DNA of 64,000 nt from Corylus avellana. Lineage: Eukaryota > Streptophyta > Magnoliopsida > Fagales > Betulaceae. Location: contig NC_081541.1 in assembly GCF_901000735.1 (NCBI RefSeq), positions 21,326,172 to 21,390,171 on the forward strand, given 5' to 3'. Shown one piece after another: positions 44,846 through 56,570 of the stretch (position 1 is its first letter; the number at the start of each line of letters is the position of its first letter). Both the position numbers and the translations under genes were made by a program. Below the pieces are notes generated by a model. That model made no database searches, was not told where the DNA came from, and worked only from the letters and a program-made list of their open reading frames with translations.

Positions 44846-46140
44846 TGTAAAGTGCCAAAATATACATAGTTTAGCCCTTAATTTACATTTGTTAATTTCT
44901 TAGTTTTGATTATTTTGTGATATTTTATTTCCTTTTTGTGTTTTTTGTGTTTTATAGGTTTTTGGAAGAAAATGAAGTATTCTAGAAAGTTCGAGCATAA
45001 AGGATAAAATTGGAAAAAAGCTAAAAGTCTTGGATCAAGAGGGAGAGCCCAGCCAGTGCGCTTGAGCGCACATTGCTTAGGCTCGAGCGCATATGCACTC
45101 AAGTGTGCAACACTAGAGATCGATCGCAGGAGTGTGATCAAACACACCACCCATGCGATCGAGTGCACTCGGGCGCTGGAACTCTCAGACACGCAGCAAG
45201 AGTCCTTTTCCTTCCCAAACTTGGATTTCTAGGTCCTAGTTGTAATAGAACCTAGACCTCCAAATTTCCTAGGATTACTAGGGCTTCTAGGACTCTCCTA
45301 AGCCCTATAAATAGACCTCTAAGCCTCACAACTCAAGGGACCATTCAATAGACAAATTTTTATATGCTTGCTAGGAGAGGAGAATTTGGAGGTTCTTTCT
45401 TTTCCCTTTATTTTAATTATGTGTAACTAAATACTTTAGTAGGGCCATATTGAAGCCCCAATTATGTTTCTCTAATATTTCAATATTGACGCCTTTGTGA
45501 TAATCATATGATCATGCTTAACTTGATTAATTCCTGTTTTATCAAATTCTTCATATGAATGTGCCTGATCAACGTAAGCATGTGGTATGGATTAGTTATT
45601 TAAGTTAATTTGGATGACCGAGTCCTGGGCTTAGTTGAGTGACAAAAGAATCTCCTCAGGGGTTCTTGGGTTAATCAACATGGAAAACCGGGAGCAGACA
45701 CCCATGCCCTAGGTTTCATGTTTTTTTCGATTTTCACAGATTTATGCTTTCTTAAAGAACAACTTTGTAGTCACCCATGCTAAATCCTTTAAGAAAGAAA
45801 AGAATTAGAGTGGACACCCAGTAAAATCAATAGCTTAAGGAGTAGACACCCATGCCCTTAGGTTGGCAAACATTAGGTAATCTTGATATGATTTGAGCAT
45901 TGGCATATTGTTATATTAATTGAGTATGATTAGTGGTGGATATCAAAGCCCTACCCTTTCAATTATCTTTATTTCTTTTTGAACATATCAATTTCGTGAC
46001 AATCAATTCTAAACAAAATCGACAATCCTCGTGGGAATGATCTCGTATTTGCCGCACTATACTATCATTTGATCTTGTGCACTTGTGAGTTAAAACTTAC
46101 CAATTATTATCTATTAAATTTGGGAGTATTTGGCACAACA
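44846..46140 (+). repeat. Element F 5' LTR
   Basis: It starts TGTAAAGTGCCAAAATATAC and ends TATTTGGCACAACA; its partner is 61249-62593. Cassette at 45058-45172; TATA box CCCTATAAATAGACC (about 45304-45318). The two LTRs differ by scattered substitutions and several indels. Confidence 0.88.
45058..45172 (+). repeat. TCGAGCGCA cassette in the element F 5' LTR
   Basis: Copies include GCTTGAGCGCACA, GCTCGAGCGCATA, GATCGATCGCAGG and GCGATCGAGTGCACT. The cassette lies 212-326 bp from the LTR start; the 3' LTR equivalent is 61466-61572. Confidence 0.75.
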
Positions 46141-46146
46141 AGTTCT

Positions 46147-46164
46147 TGGTGCCATTGCCGGGGA
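46147..46164 (+). other. Element F primer-binding site
   Basis: TGGTGCCATTGCCGGGGA is the tRNA-Asp site with two CpG-type changes, six bases after the LTR end. Confidence 0.85.
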
Positions 46165-46264
46165 TTGTTTAATTTTGTTTAGAATTTGTTTTCCCTTAGG
46201 TAATTTTATTTAATTTTAATTTTCTTATTACTTGGTTTCTTGAATTTTAATTCCGTTCTGCAGT

Positions 46265-46400
46265 GGTGCGATCAAGCGCAATGCTATAGGGCAATCAAGT
46301 GCAAAGCCAAACAGCTACACCGAAGACACTGTTTTTTCCTTTCTTTTTTGCAGTTCTGCCTCGAGTGCGATCGAGCGCACCAACCAGTGCGATCAAGCAC
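46265..46400 (+). repeat. Cassette in the element F leader
   Basis: Copies such as GTGCGATCAAGCGCAATG and GCGATCGAGCGCACC, mostly with one C-to-T or G-to-A change, lie about 110-250 bases before the gag fragment. Confidence 0.65.
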
Positions 46401-46511
46401 ACTATCAGACAGCACCTATGTTCCAGCACTTCAGGTAGTTTGTGAGTCTTACTTTTTATTTTTGTTTTTATTTTTCTTTTGTTATTTAATTTTCTTTTTG
46501 TTGTTTTACTC

Positions 46512-46760
46512 ATGTGGGGAAACATTCGGACACCCCATGAACCATGTTCATATTGCCATAACCCTTATCACCATGTTATAGATTGTCCTTCAACAAGACA
46601 ATTTTTTAACTATTCTTATAGGCATATGAACACCTCATTTTCTAGACCCGGGGATGATGACTATTTGGATTCCTATAACCTAACATGGAGCCAATAGTTC
46701 AATTTCTCATGGCAAGCTCAATTTTCTAGAAATCCTCCTCCACAATTTGATGAACCGCAC
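46512..46760 (+). pseudogene. Element F short gag fragment with zinc knuckle
   Basis: The frame MWGNIRTPHEP, then CSYCHNPYHHVIDC (C-x2-C-x4-H-x4-C), then SFSRPGDDDYLDSYNLTWSQ, a TAG (46695) and FNFSWQAQF. In B the homologous knuckle lies about 310 residues into Gag; here it follows the leader at once, so the Gag core is absent. A near twin, CSYCSNPYHSSSNC, is at the right end of the window in E. The frame is cut by element G. Confidence 0.75.
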
Positions 46761-47933
46761 TGATGAGTGCCAAGTATTGCATATTTGGAACCCTTAACTT
46801 GTATTTGTTAAGCCCTTAGCTTTGTTATTTTCTAATATTTTCGTTAGTTTTGGTGTCTTAGCGTTTTGCAGGTTGTTAAGAGAAAACTGTGGTTTGAAGG
46901 GGGAAATTACGAATAAGTCAAAGATTTCTGGAACTGCGCTCGAGCGCGGGGAAACCACGGTTGAGTGCACGTCCACATCAGTCCTAACAAGCAGCGCACG
47001 TCCAAATATTTCTAGAAGTGTGCCCGAGTGCAGGAAGACCCGAGCGCACCCATTGTGTGATCGAGTGCACTCATGCTGACATGGCAGCACCGAAACCCTA
47101 GGTTTTAGTATATATTGAATTATTTTCTCTTGTAACGTTACGTTGGGAGGCGCCGTTTAAAACCCATTTTTGACCTATTGTCGTTCTTACACTCTGTCTA
47201 CGTTTCTCTTTGTAAGTTTTATGTTTTTTATGATTTCAATTCATATTATCTTAAGTTTTGTCAACATGAGAGGCTAAAACCTTTAACTAAGGTTGAAGAT
47301 GAAGCCTCGTCATTGATAAACAGTCACGTTCTTGTTATTTTATTTATACAATTCCGATGTTTAATCGAATTGTTGTTCAAATTCAGTTCAATTGTTTGAT
47401 TAATTTCATTTGATTGACTGTTGTGACTCTTATTTATAAAAAACTTGAATATTTAATGTGTTTCATCCATGGATACATCGAATCATTCGATTGAGAACGG
47501 ATATCTATTGTAATTTGTATATCAAACATATATAGTGGATGATTTGATCTCAATTGGGTATTTGTTGTGATTTATTTAACGGTTGGATTCATCGAATGAT
47601 TTAATATGCATTTTTATGGAACTTTGAACAATGTACATGACTTATTTGTTTGTCGGTTATGTGTGTAAAATACAAGAATGTGTTGTTTGATTTGGCGAGG
47701 TGGATTCGGAAAGCCATATTGTTTTTCTATCAATTTTTTTTCATCATTTAATTCAGTTTATTTTATTTTTGCACGACAAAGAATAGACAATTGCGGACCT
47801 AGGTTAAAATAGGATTAGTTTAAATAGAAATTGATTTTCACGACGCACATCCCTGTAGATCGACCTCGCACTTGCACACACTTTATTGCAAACGACTAGT
47901 GCTCTTGCGAGTATCATTTTAAAACTCACAAGA
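46761..47933 (+). repeat. Element G 5' LTR
   Basis: It starts TGATGAGTGCCAAG and ends CTCACAAGA (CACAACA mutated). Cassette at 46937-47068 (176-307 bp from the start), with GCGCTCGAGCGCGG and GTGATCGAGTGCAC; stem-loop around 47275-47308 with intact outer stem GAGGCT/AGCCTC; minisatellite about 47450-47600. Confidence 0.87.
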
Positions 47934-47939
47934 AGTTTT

Positions 47940-47957
47940 TGGCGCCGTTCCAGGGGA
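47940..47957 (+). other. Element G primer-binding site
   Basis: TGGCGCCGTTCCAGGGGA, the tRNA-Asp site with small changes. Confidence 0.8.
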
Positions 47958-48157
47958 ATTGTTTGTCTTGTGAAAATTGATTTTTTATTTGAATTGATTT
48001 TATTTTTCTACTAGTTTAGGTAGATTTTTGTTTGATTTTCTTTTTCCAATTTTATTTTATCTTTGTTTGTTTATGTGATTATCTAACAATAAAATAAAAT
48101 AAAAAAATTGTGTCTGATTTGTCTGCAGTTTCGGTGAATTTTCGTCCCTGCCAAGAC

Positions 48158-48302
48158 ACTCGAGCGCACCTTCGTAGGCTCGAGCGCACTCGTGCCCAAG
48201 TCAACAAGTATCACGCACATTTGTGCTCGATCTTTCCAAGCTTGAGCTCAAGCACAAGGCAGGCGTACGCTCATGCGCAAGTCACTTCGCTCGAGCGCAC
48301 TA
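48158..48302 (+). repeat. Cassette in the element G leader
   Basis: Copies include CACTCGAGCGCACCTT, GGCTCGAGCGCACTCG and CGCTCGAGCGCACTAG, plus decayed forms. It lies about 160-300 bases before the gag ATG at 48460. Confidence 0.78.
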
Positions 48303-48459
48303 GAAACAACTAAGTAGGAAAGTTTTTCATTTTTTCTTTTTGATTTATTTAGTGAATAGTTGTTTCTGTTTTTGTTTTGTTTTTTGTTTTTGTTTTCTCT
48401 CATTTTGTGAATATTTTTTTTCTTGTTAGTTAGTTTATTTTAGAGTTTTTGTTTGGTGT

Positions 48460-49955
48460 ATGCTTGGTTGGAGATCCTTGAATCTAGAGTTGATACCCTT
48501 AGATCCCGACATTTATAGAACCCTTAGGAGAAATTGGAGAGCGCCAGTTGAGATGGGAGATAACATACCATCAAATGTACATGAGGATGCGAGAGCTGAG
48601 AATGTGGAGCAAGCTAGAGCTTGGAATGTAGATTGCACTACATCCCTTAAGGATTTGTTTGCACTCGTTGTGAGTAACTCCCCTTCATGCATAGTGTTGC
48701 AACCAACCATTGCCACCCATTTTGATCTGAAGCCACAAGTCATCCAACTCCTACCCTCGTTCCATGGCCTGGAACTTGAAAATCCTTACAATCATGTAAT
48801 GAAATTCAAGGACATCTATGCCACTTTCAAGTTTCAAAATTTCTCTAAAGAGTCTATCCACCTTAGACTCTTCCCTTTCTCTCTACACGATAAAGCCAGG
48901 GCATGGTTGAATTCCAACTTGCCCGGATCAATTACATCTTGGGAAATCTTGTTAAACAAGTTTTACAACAAGTTTTTCCCGATGTCGAAAATGAATGAGA
49001 GCCGTAAGGAGATTAGCTCTTTGACTCAGGAGGAAGATAAGAAATTTTCTGAAAGTTGGGAGCGTTTTAAGGATCTGCTGATAAAGTGCCCTCCTCATGG
49101 ATATGAGAAGTGGAGACTCGTTCAGTTTTTATACCAAGGATTGACTCCATCCAACCGTAGCATGATCGAGTCTATGAACGGGGGACATTTTTAAGTGTGA
49201 TAAGGGATGAAGCGTACACGGCATTTGACAAGTTGTTCGACAACTCACAGTAGTGGGATTTTTCAAGTTGTCGGGACCGGTCCACCCGTACTCCCAAGAA
49301 AGGAGGCATCTATGAGATTAAGGAGGACACTGGTTTGAGGATAAAGATAGATGCCCTCACCAAGAAGGTTGACTCTCTTGCTGTGGGCCAGTCCATCAAT
49401 GCTGCCAACACTTTCAATGTTGATTGCCGTTCCATCTGTGCTAGTCCTATGCACTTAGCACAGAACTATCCGTCCATGCCAGCTTTTGTCGAGTATCCTA
49501 TGGAACAAGTGAACGCTTTCAATGACTATCAGAAGCAGTCAAATGGACCATACTTCAAGGCATGCAATCCAGGGTGGTAGAACCACCCTAATTTCTCATG
49601 GAAGCAGAACCAATCGGTGAATCAGGGAGGAGCCCCTCATCATGCTCACAATCAATACCCTTCCAAATTTCTTCCACCGGTTCCGACTAATGGTCGCTCG
49701 GCCCAGCCAGCGCCATCACCTGCTTACCAAGCTCACACTCAAGTGCCAACGTCGATTTTACAGTCATTGGAGGAAACTCTAAAGGACTTTGTGAAGATGA
49801 CTGGCCAATCCATCAGTGAAGTGAGGAGCGCGACAATGGTAAACACCCAAGTGATTGCCAAGCTAGAGAGTCCAATGGGTCAAATCGCAAGTCACTTGGG
49901 TGAAAGAGAGAAGGGAAAGTTCCCTAGCCAGCCCGTGCCCAACCTGAAGGGATAG
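48460..49955 (+). pseudogene. Element G Gag
   Basis: MLGWRSLNLELIPLDPDIYRTLRR aligns with the C start. The Gag core (LPSFHGLELENPYNHVM, LNSNLPGSITSWEILLNKFYNKFFP) reads to a one-base loss in a T run at about 49192; the next frame continues LSVIRDEAYTAFDKLFD with a stop. The zinc knuckle is degraded (CRSICASPMHLAQNYP; last Cys is Tyr). TAG at 49578 interrupts NPGW-NHPNFSW. The frame ends at TAG 49953, followed by YAVGSSSEPMHGQ as in C (GQFVIGSSSASMHGQ). Confidence 0.87.
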
Positions 49956-50036
49956 TATGCGGTTGGAAGTTCTTCGGAACCTATGCATGGACAAGAGCAG
50001 GTGCAATCGATTGTCACACTTAGGTGAGGGAGACAA

Positions 50037-51359
50037 GTGGACAATCAAGTGGTTCTGCCTGAAGAGAACCCTACTGTGCCACAAGGGCAAGAGAGTGGCA
50101 ACAAGGAGAAGAGAGATACTAAGCCATCTAAAGCCAAACCAGCTGTTGAGGATCCTCCTAGGTCATTTGTGCCCAAAGCACCTTACCCTGAAAGGTTGCG
50201 TGTACCTAAGAAAGGAGGGAAGTTTGAGGACATTCTGGAGGTGTTCAAGCAAGTCCAAATCAATATCCCATTTTTGTATGCCATCTAGCAAGTGCCGTCA
50301 TATGCCAAGTTCTTGAAGGACTTGATAACTGTCAAGAGGAGGACAAATGTCCCAAAGAAGGCATTCCTGACCGAGCAGGTTAGCTCAATCCTACAATGCA
50401 AGTTGCCCATCAAGTACAAGGACCCTGGGTGTCCTACTATTTCTTGCTAATAGGAGTCAGTCAAATTGAGAGGGCATTATTGGATCTTGGAGCGAGTGTA
50501 AATCTTTTGCCCTACTCAGTCTACTTATAGTTGGGGTTAGGGGAATTGAAACCCACATCGATGACACTCCAATTGGCTGACAGGTTAGTGAAGGTGCCAC
50601 AAGGAATAATTAAGGATGTTTTGATCAAGGTAGAAAAGTTTTATTTCCCCACGGATTTTATTGTGCTAGACACAGAGCCGGTTTAAAATGTGGGGATTCA
50701 AATAGCAGTAATCCTAGGGCGACCATTCTTAGGTACGGCTAACGCCCTGATAAATTGTAGGACGGGGGTGATGAAGATTTCCTTCAGAAATATGACAGTG
50801 GAGCTGAATATCTTTGATATCAGCAAGCAACCACTAGAATATGATGAAGTGAGACATGTATGCTTGATAGAGGAGATCATGGAGGAGACTGTTGAAGATT
50901 CAAGCATAGAGGACCCCCTGAAGGCATGCCTTGCTTAGTTTGGAGATGATTTGGATTTGGACAAGTTACTTGAGTAGGCAGATGCGATTTTGGAGATTGC
51001 CCTTTTGGTGAGCAGTGAAAAGGAGGGGACAGCAGTACCTAAGCCTCTCAAGAAGGAACTTAAACCTCTATCGGACAATCTTAAGTATAAATCCCTCGGT
51101 CCAGCAGATTCTTTGCCAGTGATTATAGCTTCGGATTTGGTTGATGCTCAAGAAGAGAAATCATTGGACGTTTTAAGTGAGCAAAAGGAAGCTATCGGCT
51201 AGACTATTGACGATATCAAGGGGATTAGCCCCTCGGTGGTAATGCACAAGATACATTTGGAGAAGAATGGCAAGCCATCGAGGGAGACACAGAGAAGGCT
51301 CAACCCAGCTATGCAGGAAGTCGTGAGAGTTGAAGTGATCAAGCTGCTAGATGTAGGTA
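50037..51359 (+). pseudogene. Element G Gag tail, protease and RT start
   Basis: DNQVVLPEENP...KAPYPERLRVPKKGGKFEDILEVFKQVQINIPF, stop at 50286 (in AIQQVPSYAK), then YAKFLKDLITVKRRTNVPKKAF and the protease region LLDLGASVNLLPYSVYL with TAG at 50528-50530, at the same codon as in C and D. Then ILGRPFLGTANALINCRTGV, further stops, and LVDAQEEKSLDVLSEQKEAIG to KLLDVG, where a solo LTR splits the RT. Most stops look like CAG or TGG changed to TAG. Confidence 0.85.
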
Positions 51360-52660
51360 TGTTGTGCCAAATACTACCTAAATTAATAGATAATATTTAG
51401 TACGTTTTAACTCGCAAGTGCACAAGAGCAAAACAATAGTATAGTGCAGCAAGTACGAGGTCGATCCCACGAGGATTGTAATTTTGTTTTGAATTCGTTA
51501 AAATATCAAATTGTCACAGATTTGATATTAAGAAAAATAAAAAGATATAAAGATAAAGTAAAGGTAAAGGCAGGGCTTTGATATCCACCACTAATCATAC
51601 TTAGATAATATAACAATATGCCAATGCTTATGAGGTATAGGGCATAGGCGTATACTCCCGGTTCCCCATGTTGATCAACCCAAGAACCGCGGTGTGGATT
51701 CTTTTGTTACTTTTATTAAACCCAGGACTCGGCCATCCAAATTGATTTAAGTAACTAGTCCATACTACATGCATAACAAGATCATAACAAGATCATACAC
51801 ATATGAGGAATTCATGCAAGCAGGTATTAATCAAGTTAAATAGCACAACATGATCATTACAAAGGCGCCAATATTGAAATATTAAATAAGCATAATTAGG
51901 GCTTCAATCTAGCCCTCCTAAAGAGTTAGTTACACATAGTTAAAATAGAAGACAAGAGAAAAGGTAAGAAATAACCGAAACCGCTCCTAGAAGTAGCCTC
52001 CAAATTCCACTCCCCAAGTTGTGCCTCTTCCAAGGATGTCCCCTAAATTGTCTCTTGAATTGTGAGGCTTAGAGGTCTATTTATGGGGCTTAGGAGAGTC
52101 CTGCAAGCTCTAGTAATCCTAGGAGTTTCGGAGATTTAAGTCCAAGTCCAATTAGGATAAAGAAAACCCAAGTCCAAATCGGAATAGGATTCGCCCAAAA
52201 TTGCGGTCCCATCTGGCGGGGCGATTTTGGCCTTACGACGCTCCGAATTGGGAAAATGATATTTCACAATATTTGTATAATTTTGAGTTAGCTTTACAAT
52301 GCTGCTTGAATTACCTCAATCGGATATTTGAACTAAAAGTTATGGTCAAAATACTGAGATATGTTCAGAATCCAATTTTGCATCCAATCCGATTTGACTT
52401 CAATTTGAGAAATTTCAAATTAATCCTTTCCTTTATTTGATTAAACTTAACCATGATTGGCTAAGCTTAACCATATCTTCTAGGTCTTCCCAATTTGCCC
52501 TTTAAGCTTGGAATTTTTTCAGAAACGCATTCTTTTCTTCCAAAAACCTATAAAACAAAGAAAATACAAAAATGAAGTAAAATTGCATGAATTAACTAAA
52601 ACTAAAGGATTAAAACATGTAAGTTAAGGGCTAAAAATATGAATATTTTGGCACTTAACA
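51360..52660 (-). mobile_element. Antisense solo LTR of the F type, duplication AGGTA
   Basis: On the plus strand it begins TGTTGTGCCAAATACTACC and ends GGCACTTAACA, the inverted ends of an F-type LTR. Perfect 5-bp duplication AGGTA (51355-51359, 52661-52665). Nothing internal remains, so it arose by LTR-LTR recombination. It has no TCGAGCGCA cassette; at the corresponding place it has the ATATCCGATTGAGGTAATTC-type segment otherwise seen in the C LTR (about 52300-52330 inverted). Confidence 0.93.
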
Positions 52661-52665
52661 AGGTA

Positions 52666-53513
52666 TTATATACCCTATTTCTGATAGCAAGTGGGTGAGC
52701 CCGATTCATGTCGTCCCAAAACGGTTTGGATTGACAGTAGTAAAGAACAAGGATGATGAGTTAGTGCCAACTCGTATTCAGTCAGGATGGAGAGTGTGTA
52801 TACCGCAAGTTGAATGTTACCACCAAGAAGGATCATTTTCCACTCCCATTTATTAATCAAATGGTGGAGCGGTTGGTTGGGCATGAGTACTATTGCTTCT
52901 TGGATGGTTATTTTGGATATAACCAGGTCCCTGTGGACCCTAAAGATCAGGAGAAGACGACGTTTACCTATGCTTTTGGGATGTTCGCCTATCGTCGCAT
53001 GCCCTTTGGGTTATGCAATGCACTCCCTACTTTTCAGTGGTGCATAATTAGTATTTTTTCTGATATGGTAGAGCGTTTCTTGGAGATTTTCATGGATGAC
53101 TTCTCTGTCTTCGGTTCATCATTTGAGGAGTGTCTGCAATGCCTCACTTTGGTTTTAGTACGGTGCAAGGAGAAGAACCTGGTGCTTACTTGGGAGAAAT
53201 GTCATTTCATGGTGAAGCAAGGAACTGTATTGGGGCACATCATCTCTCATCGTGGGATTGAGGTTGACAAAGCGAAGGTGGATCTGATCTCCAACCTTCC
53301 ACCACCACGTACGGTGAAGGAGGTTCGTTCTTTTCTAGGCCATGCAGGATTTTACAGGCGATTCATCCAGGACTTTAGCAAGATTGTGAGGCCCTTGTGC
53401 AAATTGTTGGTGAAAGAGACCTCGTTCATGTTTGATGAGGATTGTAAGCAAGCATTTGGGGCTCTGAAGAAGATTCTGACGTCCACACCCATTATTCAGC
53501 AACCCAACTGGGG
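52666..53513 (+). pseudogene. Element G RT core
   Basis: IYPISDSKWVSPIHVVPK, then a 5-base loss in the VCIDYRKLN region (52797-52805), then KDHFPLPFINQMVERL, YYCFLDGYFGYNQV (Ser to Phe in the GYSGYN motif), RMPFGLCNALPTFQ, FMDDFSVFG, and VRSFLGHAGFYRRFI. It is cut at the TGTAC target of the next solo LTR. Confidence 0.88.
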
Positions 53514-53518
53514 TGTAC

Positions 53519-54649
53519 TGATGTGATATTTTTGTGACAAAAAAATATCAATTATAAAAATAATCACTTGCAATAGGACGAATCTTTGTAGGATACAACT
53601 ATAGAGAGGGTTTCGAACCTCAAGGACTACAGGGGTTTTGTTATCAAATTCAAAAGATCAAAATTAACTTAATTAAAAGGGGAATTGATTTGATTTTCTT
53701 TAAAACTAAAATGCATGAAAATAAAAGAGATTTAAAATAAGAGAGAGAGTGTAGGGTATTGACTTCACCTCTATCCGTACAACAATGGCTAATCATAATT
53801 AATCCCATAAATTCATTCTATGCATGTTATAAATAAACAAGAAACTACCTTAGTAAAGAATAAGCATAATCTATCTTCGGTTGGCTCAGATCGTCCACCT
53901 AATCACTAAGTTGCGGTACGATCCGTCTTTCCTAAGTATAAATTATCAAATTCTTTAACAGGATACATACAATCAATGAATAAGTGTTACTCATCTTCGG
54001 TTGGCACATACTGTCTACCTAAATTACACTAAATTAGGGTGTAGTACAATCCGTCTTCCCTAGGCATGGCTTATCAAATCCTATTGATCATATGTCAATT
54101 AAACCCATTGTATAACCATCATTCTCATAATCACAGAAAACAAGAATGATTTGAGATCAACAAAAGTAAAATACTTTCTAAGACAAGAGAAGAATTTCAC
54201 AAATATTGATTTTGGAATTTAAGAACAATTGCATTTAATAATTAAGAACAGAATCAAAAGGTAGCAATTCTCATAGTTATACAATCAACATGAATAAATT
54301 GAAAATCTAGAAATTAAATACAATCAAACCATTGTGCTTGGATACGGTTACATCAACACCCCACGAAGGGATTTAGCCGCTCATGATCTTCTAAGCTCCA
54401 AAGACAATTTTTTGATTTTTAGCTCTAAGAAGCAGTGTGTCTTTTTTCTCAATGCTTAGAGGCCTATTTGCTATAGTACTTTTGCTACAGCACTTGAAAT
54501 GCATTTTGAGCCCAAAATCAATGATTTTCTTGTATATTTATTAAACACCTAGAAACACAAAAACAAAACAAAATAAAAAAAATAACAATACTAAGGAATT
54601 AACATATGCAAATTAAGGGGCTTGCATGTGCAACATTCGGCGCTTATTA
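53519..54649 (-). mobile_element. Antisense solo LTR of the B type, duplication TGTAC
   Basis: On the plus strand it begins TGATGTGATATTTTT and ends CGGCGCTTATTA, inverted B-type LTR ends. Perfect duplication TGTAC (53514-53518, 54650-54654). The segment with ACGATCCGTC is present twice (about 53874-53935 and 53994-54065). Instead of the TCGAGCGCA cassette it has TGCTATAGTACTTTTGCTAC (54469-54488), part of an inverted repeat ending at 54492, 157-180 bp from the LTR start. Confidence 0.92.
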
Positions 54650-54654
54650 TGTAC

Positions 54655-56425
54655 CTTTTTAGATTATGTGCGACGCTTCAAACTATACAGTTGGAGCTGT
54701 TTTGGGGCAGGTTGTTGATAGACTCCCCCATGTCATTTACTATGCGAGCAAGACTCTGAACAATGCACAACTCAATTACTCTACCACTGAGAAGGAGTTG
54801 TTGGCAGTTGTTTTTGCGCTGGACAAGTTTAGATCCTATTTGTTAGGATCCAAAGTCATCATCTACTCAGAGACACGGCATTGAAGTATGTTTTTTCCAA
54901 AAGAGATGCTAAATCTCGTCTTATCCAGTGGATTTTGTTACTTTAGGAGTTCGACAAAGAAATTCGGGACAAGAAGAGTTCCGAAAATGTGGTGGCCGAT
55001 CATTTATCTAGGTTGACTGTGGATTTTACTCAAGATGCCACCCCCATCTTTGAGACCTTTCATGATGAGCAATTGATGGACATCGCTCACACTACTGCAC
55101 TGTGGTTTGCTGATATAGTAAACTATCTTGTCACCGGCCAAATGCCTTTGTATTGGGGGTGGCAAGATAAGTCCAAGTTTTTGGCCATGGTGAAGTACTT
55201 TTTTTGGGATGATCCTTATTTGTTCAAGTAGTGTTCCAATCAGATCATTAGGAGGTGTATACCTGAGCATGACCAATCCAATCTCATCTCCTTTTGTCAT
55301 GATCATGCTTGTGGAGGCTACTTTAGTGCTAAGAAGACCGCTGCAAAGATTTTCTAGTGTGGATTTTATTGGCCTACCTGTTCCATGACTCTCATGCATA
55401 GTGCCGCATGTGAGCGTTGCCAGAAGCTTGGGAGTATTTCTTGGAGAAATATGATGCCCCTCCACCCCATTTTGATTATTGAGATTTTTGATGTGTGGGG
55501 CATTGATTTCATTGGACCTTTCCCAAACTCCTTTGGTTTCCTCTATATCCTTGTTGCTGTGGACTACTTGTACAAGTGGGTGGAGGCTGTTGCATGCAAG
55601 ACCAATGACCACAAAATTGTGGTCTAGTTTTTAAAAGAAATTATCTTTTCTCGTTTTGGTACGCCTTGAGCAATCATAAGTGATGGGGGCAAGTATTTTT
55701 GCAACAGGATTTTTGAGCAGCTAATGACAAAGTATTTCATTATGCATAAGGTTGCCACTCCTTATCATCCACAGACGAGTAGACAAGTGTAGATTTCAAA
55801 TCGCGAGATTAAGAGAATTTTGGAGAAGGCTGTCAATCCTATAAGAAAAGATTGGTCTCTGCGATTGAATGATGCATTGTGGGCTTATCGTACAGCTTTC
55901 AAGACCTCGATTGGCATCTCTCCATATCGTCTTGTGTACGGAAAAGCATGTCACCTTCCTGTGGAGTTGGAGTATAGAGCATACTGGGCCATCAAGTAGC
56001 TGAACTTCAATATTACGAATGCTGACTCACAAAGGAAGCTCCAACTCAATGAATTGGAGGAGCTGAGGAATGATGCATATGATTGTGCAAGGTCATACAA
56101 GGCAAGGATGAAGAAGGCTCATGACCAAAGCATTTTGAGACGATCTTTTGAGCTTGGTTAGAAAGTCATTCTTGACAATTCACGCTTGCATCTTCTTCCA
56201 AGCAAGCTCAAATCTCGATGGACAGGCCCATTTATCATTCGGTCCGCTCAAATCTTGATGGACAGGCCCATTTATCATTCGGTCCATTTTTCCTCATGGG
56301 GCCATTGAGATTGAGGATCCAAAGAATAGTAACACATTTAAGGAAAATGGACAAAGGCTGAAACCATTCTTGGAGTTGGAGAGTTCGGATATCGAGACGA
56401 CACTGTTGGAGGATCCTAGTGATGG
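54655..56425 (+). pseudogene. Element G RNase H and integrase
   Basis: [33 protein letters not shown], then stops near 54882 and 54943; [12 protein letters not shown]; integrase with [34 protein letters not shown] and SNREI, broken by stops at 55229, 55356, 55625, 55667, 55790 and 55996. A 40-bp tandem duplication (56206-56245, 56246-56285) doubles the GPFII segment in the C-terminal module. The end is placed by homology with C; the exact stop is uncertain. Confidence 0.85.
56206..56285 (+). repeat. 40-bp tandem duplication in element G integrase
   Basis: GCTCAAATCTCGATGGACAG... (56206-56245) is repeated at 56246-56285 with one C/T difference (TCTCG versus TCTTG). Not present in B, C or D. 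Confidence 0.9.
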
Positions 56426-56570
56426 TCGTCTATTATGGAGAGTCTGGTTGAAGACTGAAAGCTTAGCGCATGTGGGAGGCAACCCTCATCTTTTTATTCC
56501 TTGTAATTTGATCTTGTTTGTTTGTTTTGTTTTTGTGTTTGTTGTGTTTTTTAGGACAAGTGTCTTCTAT

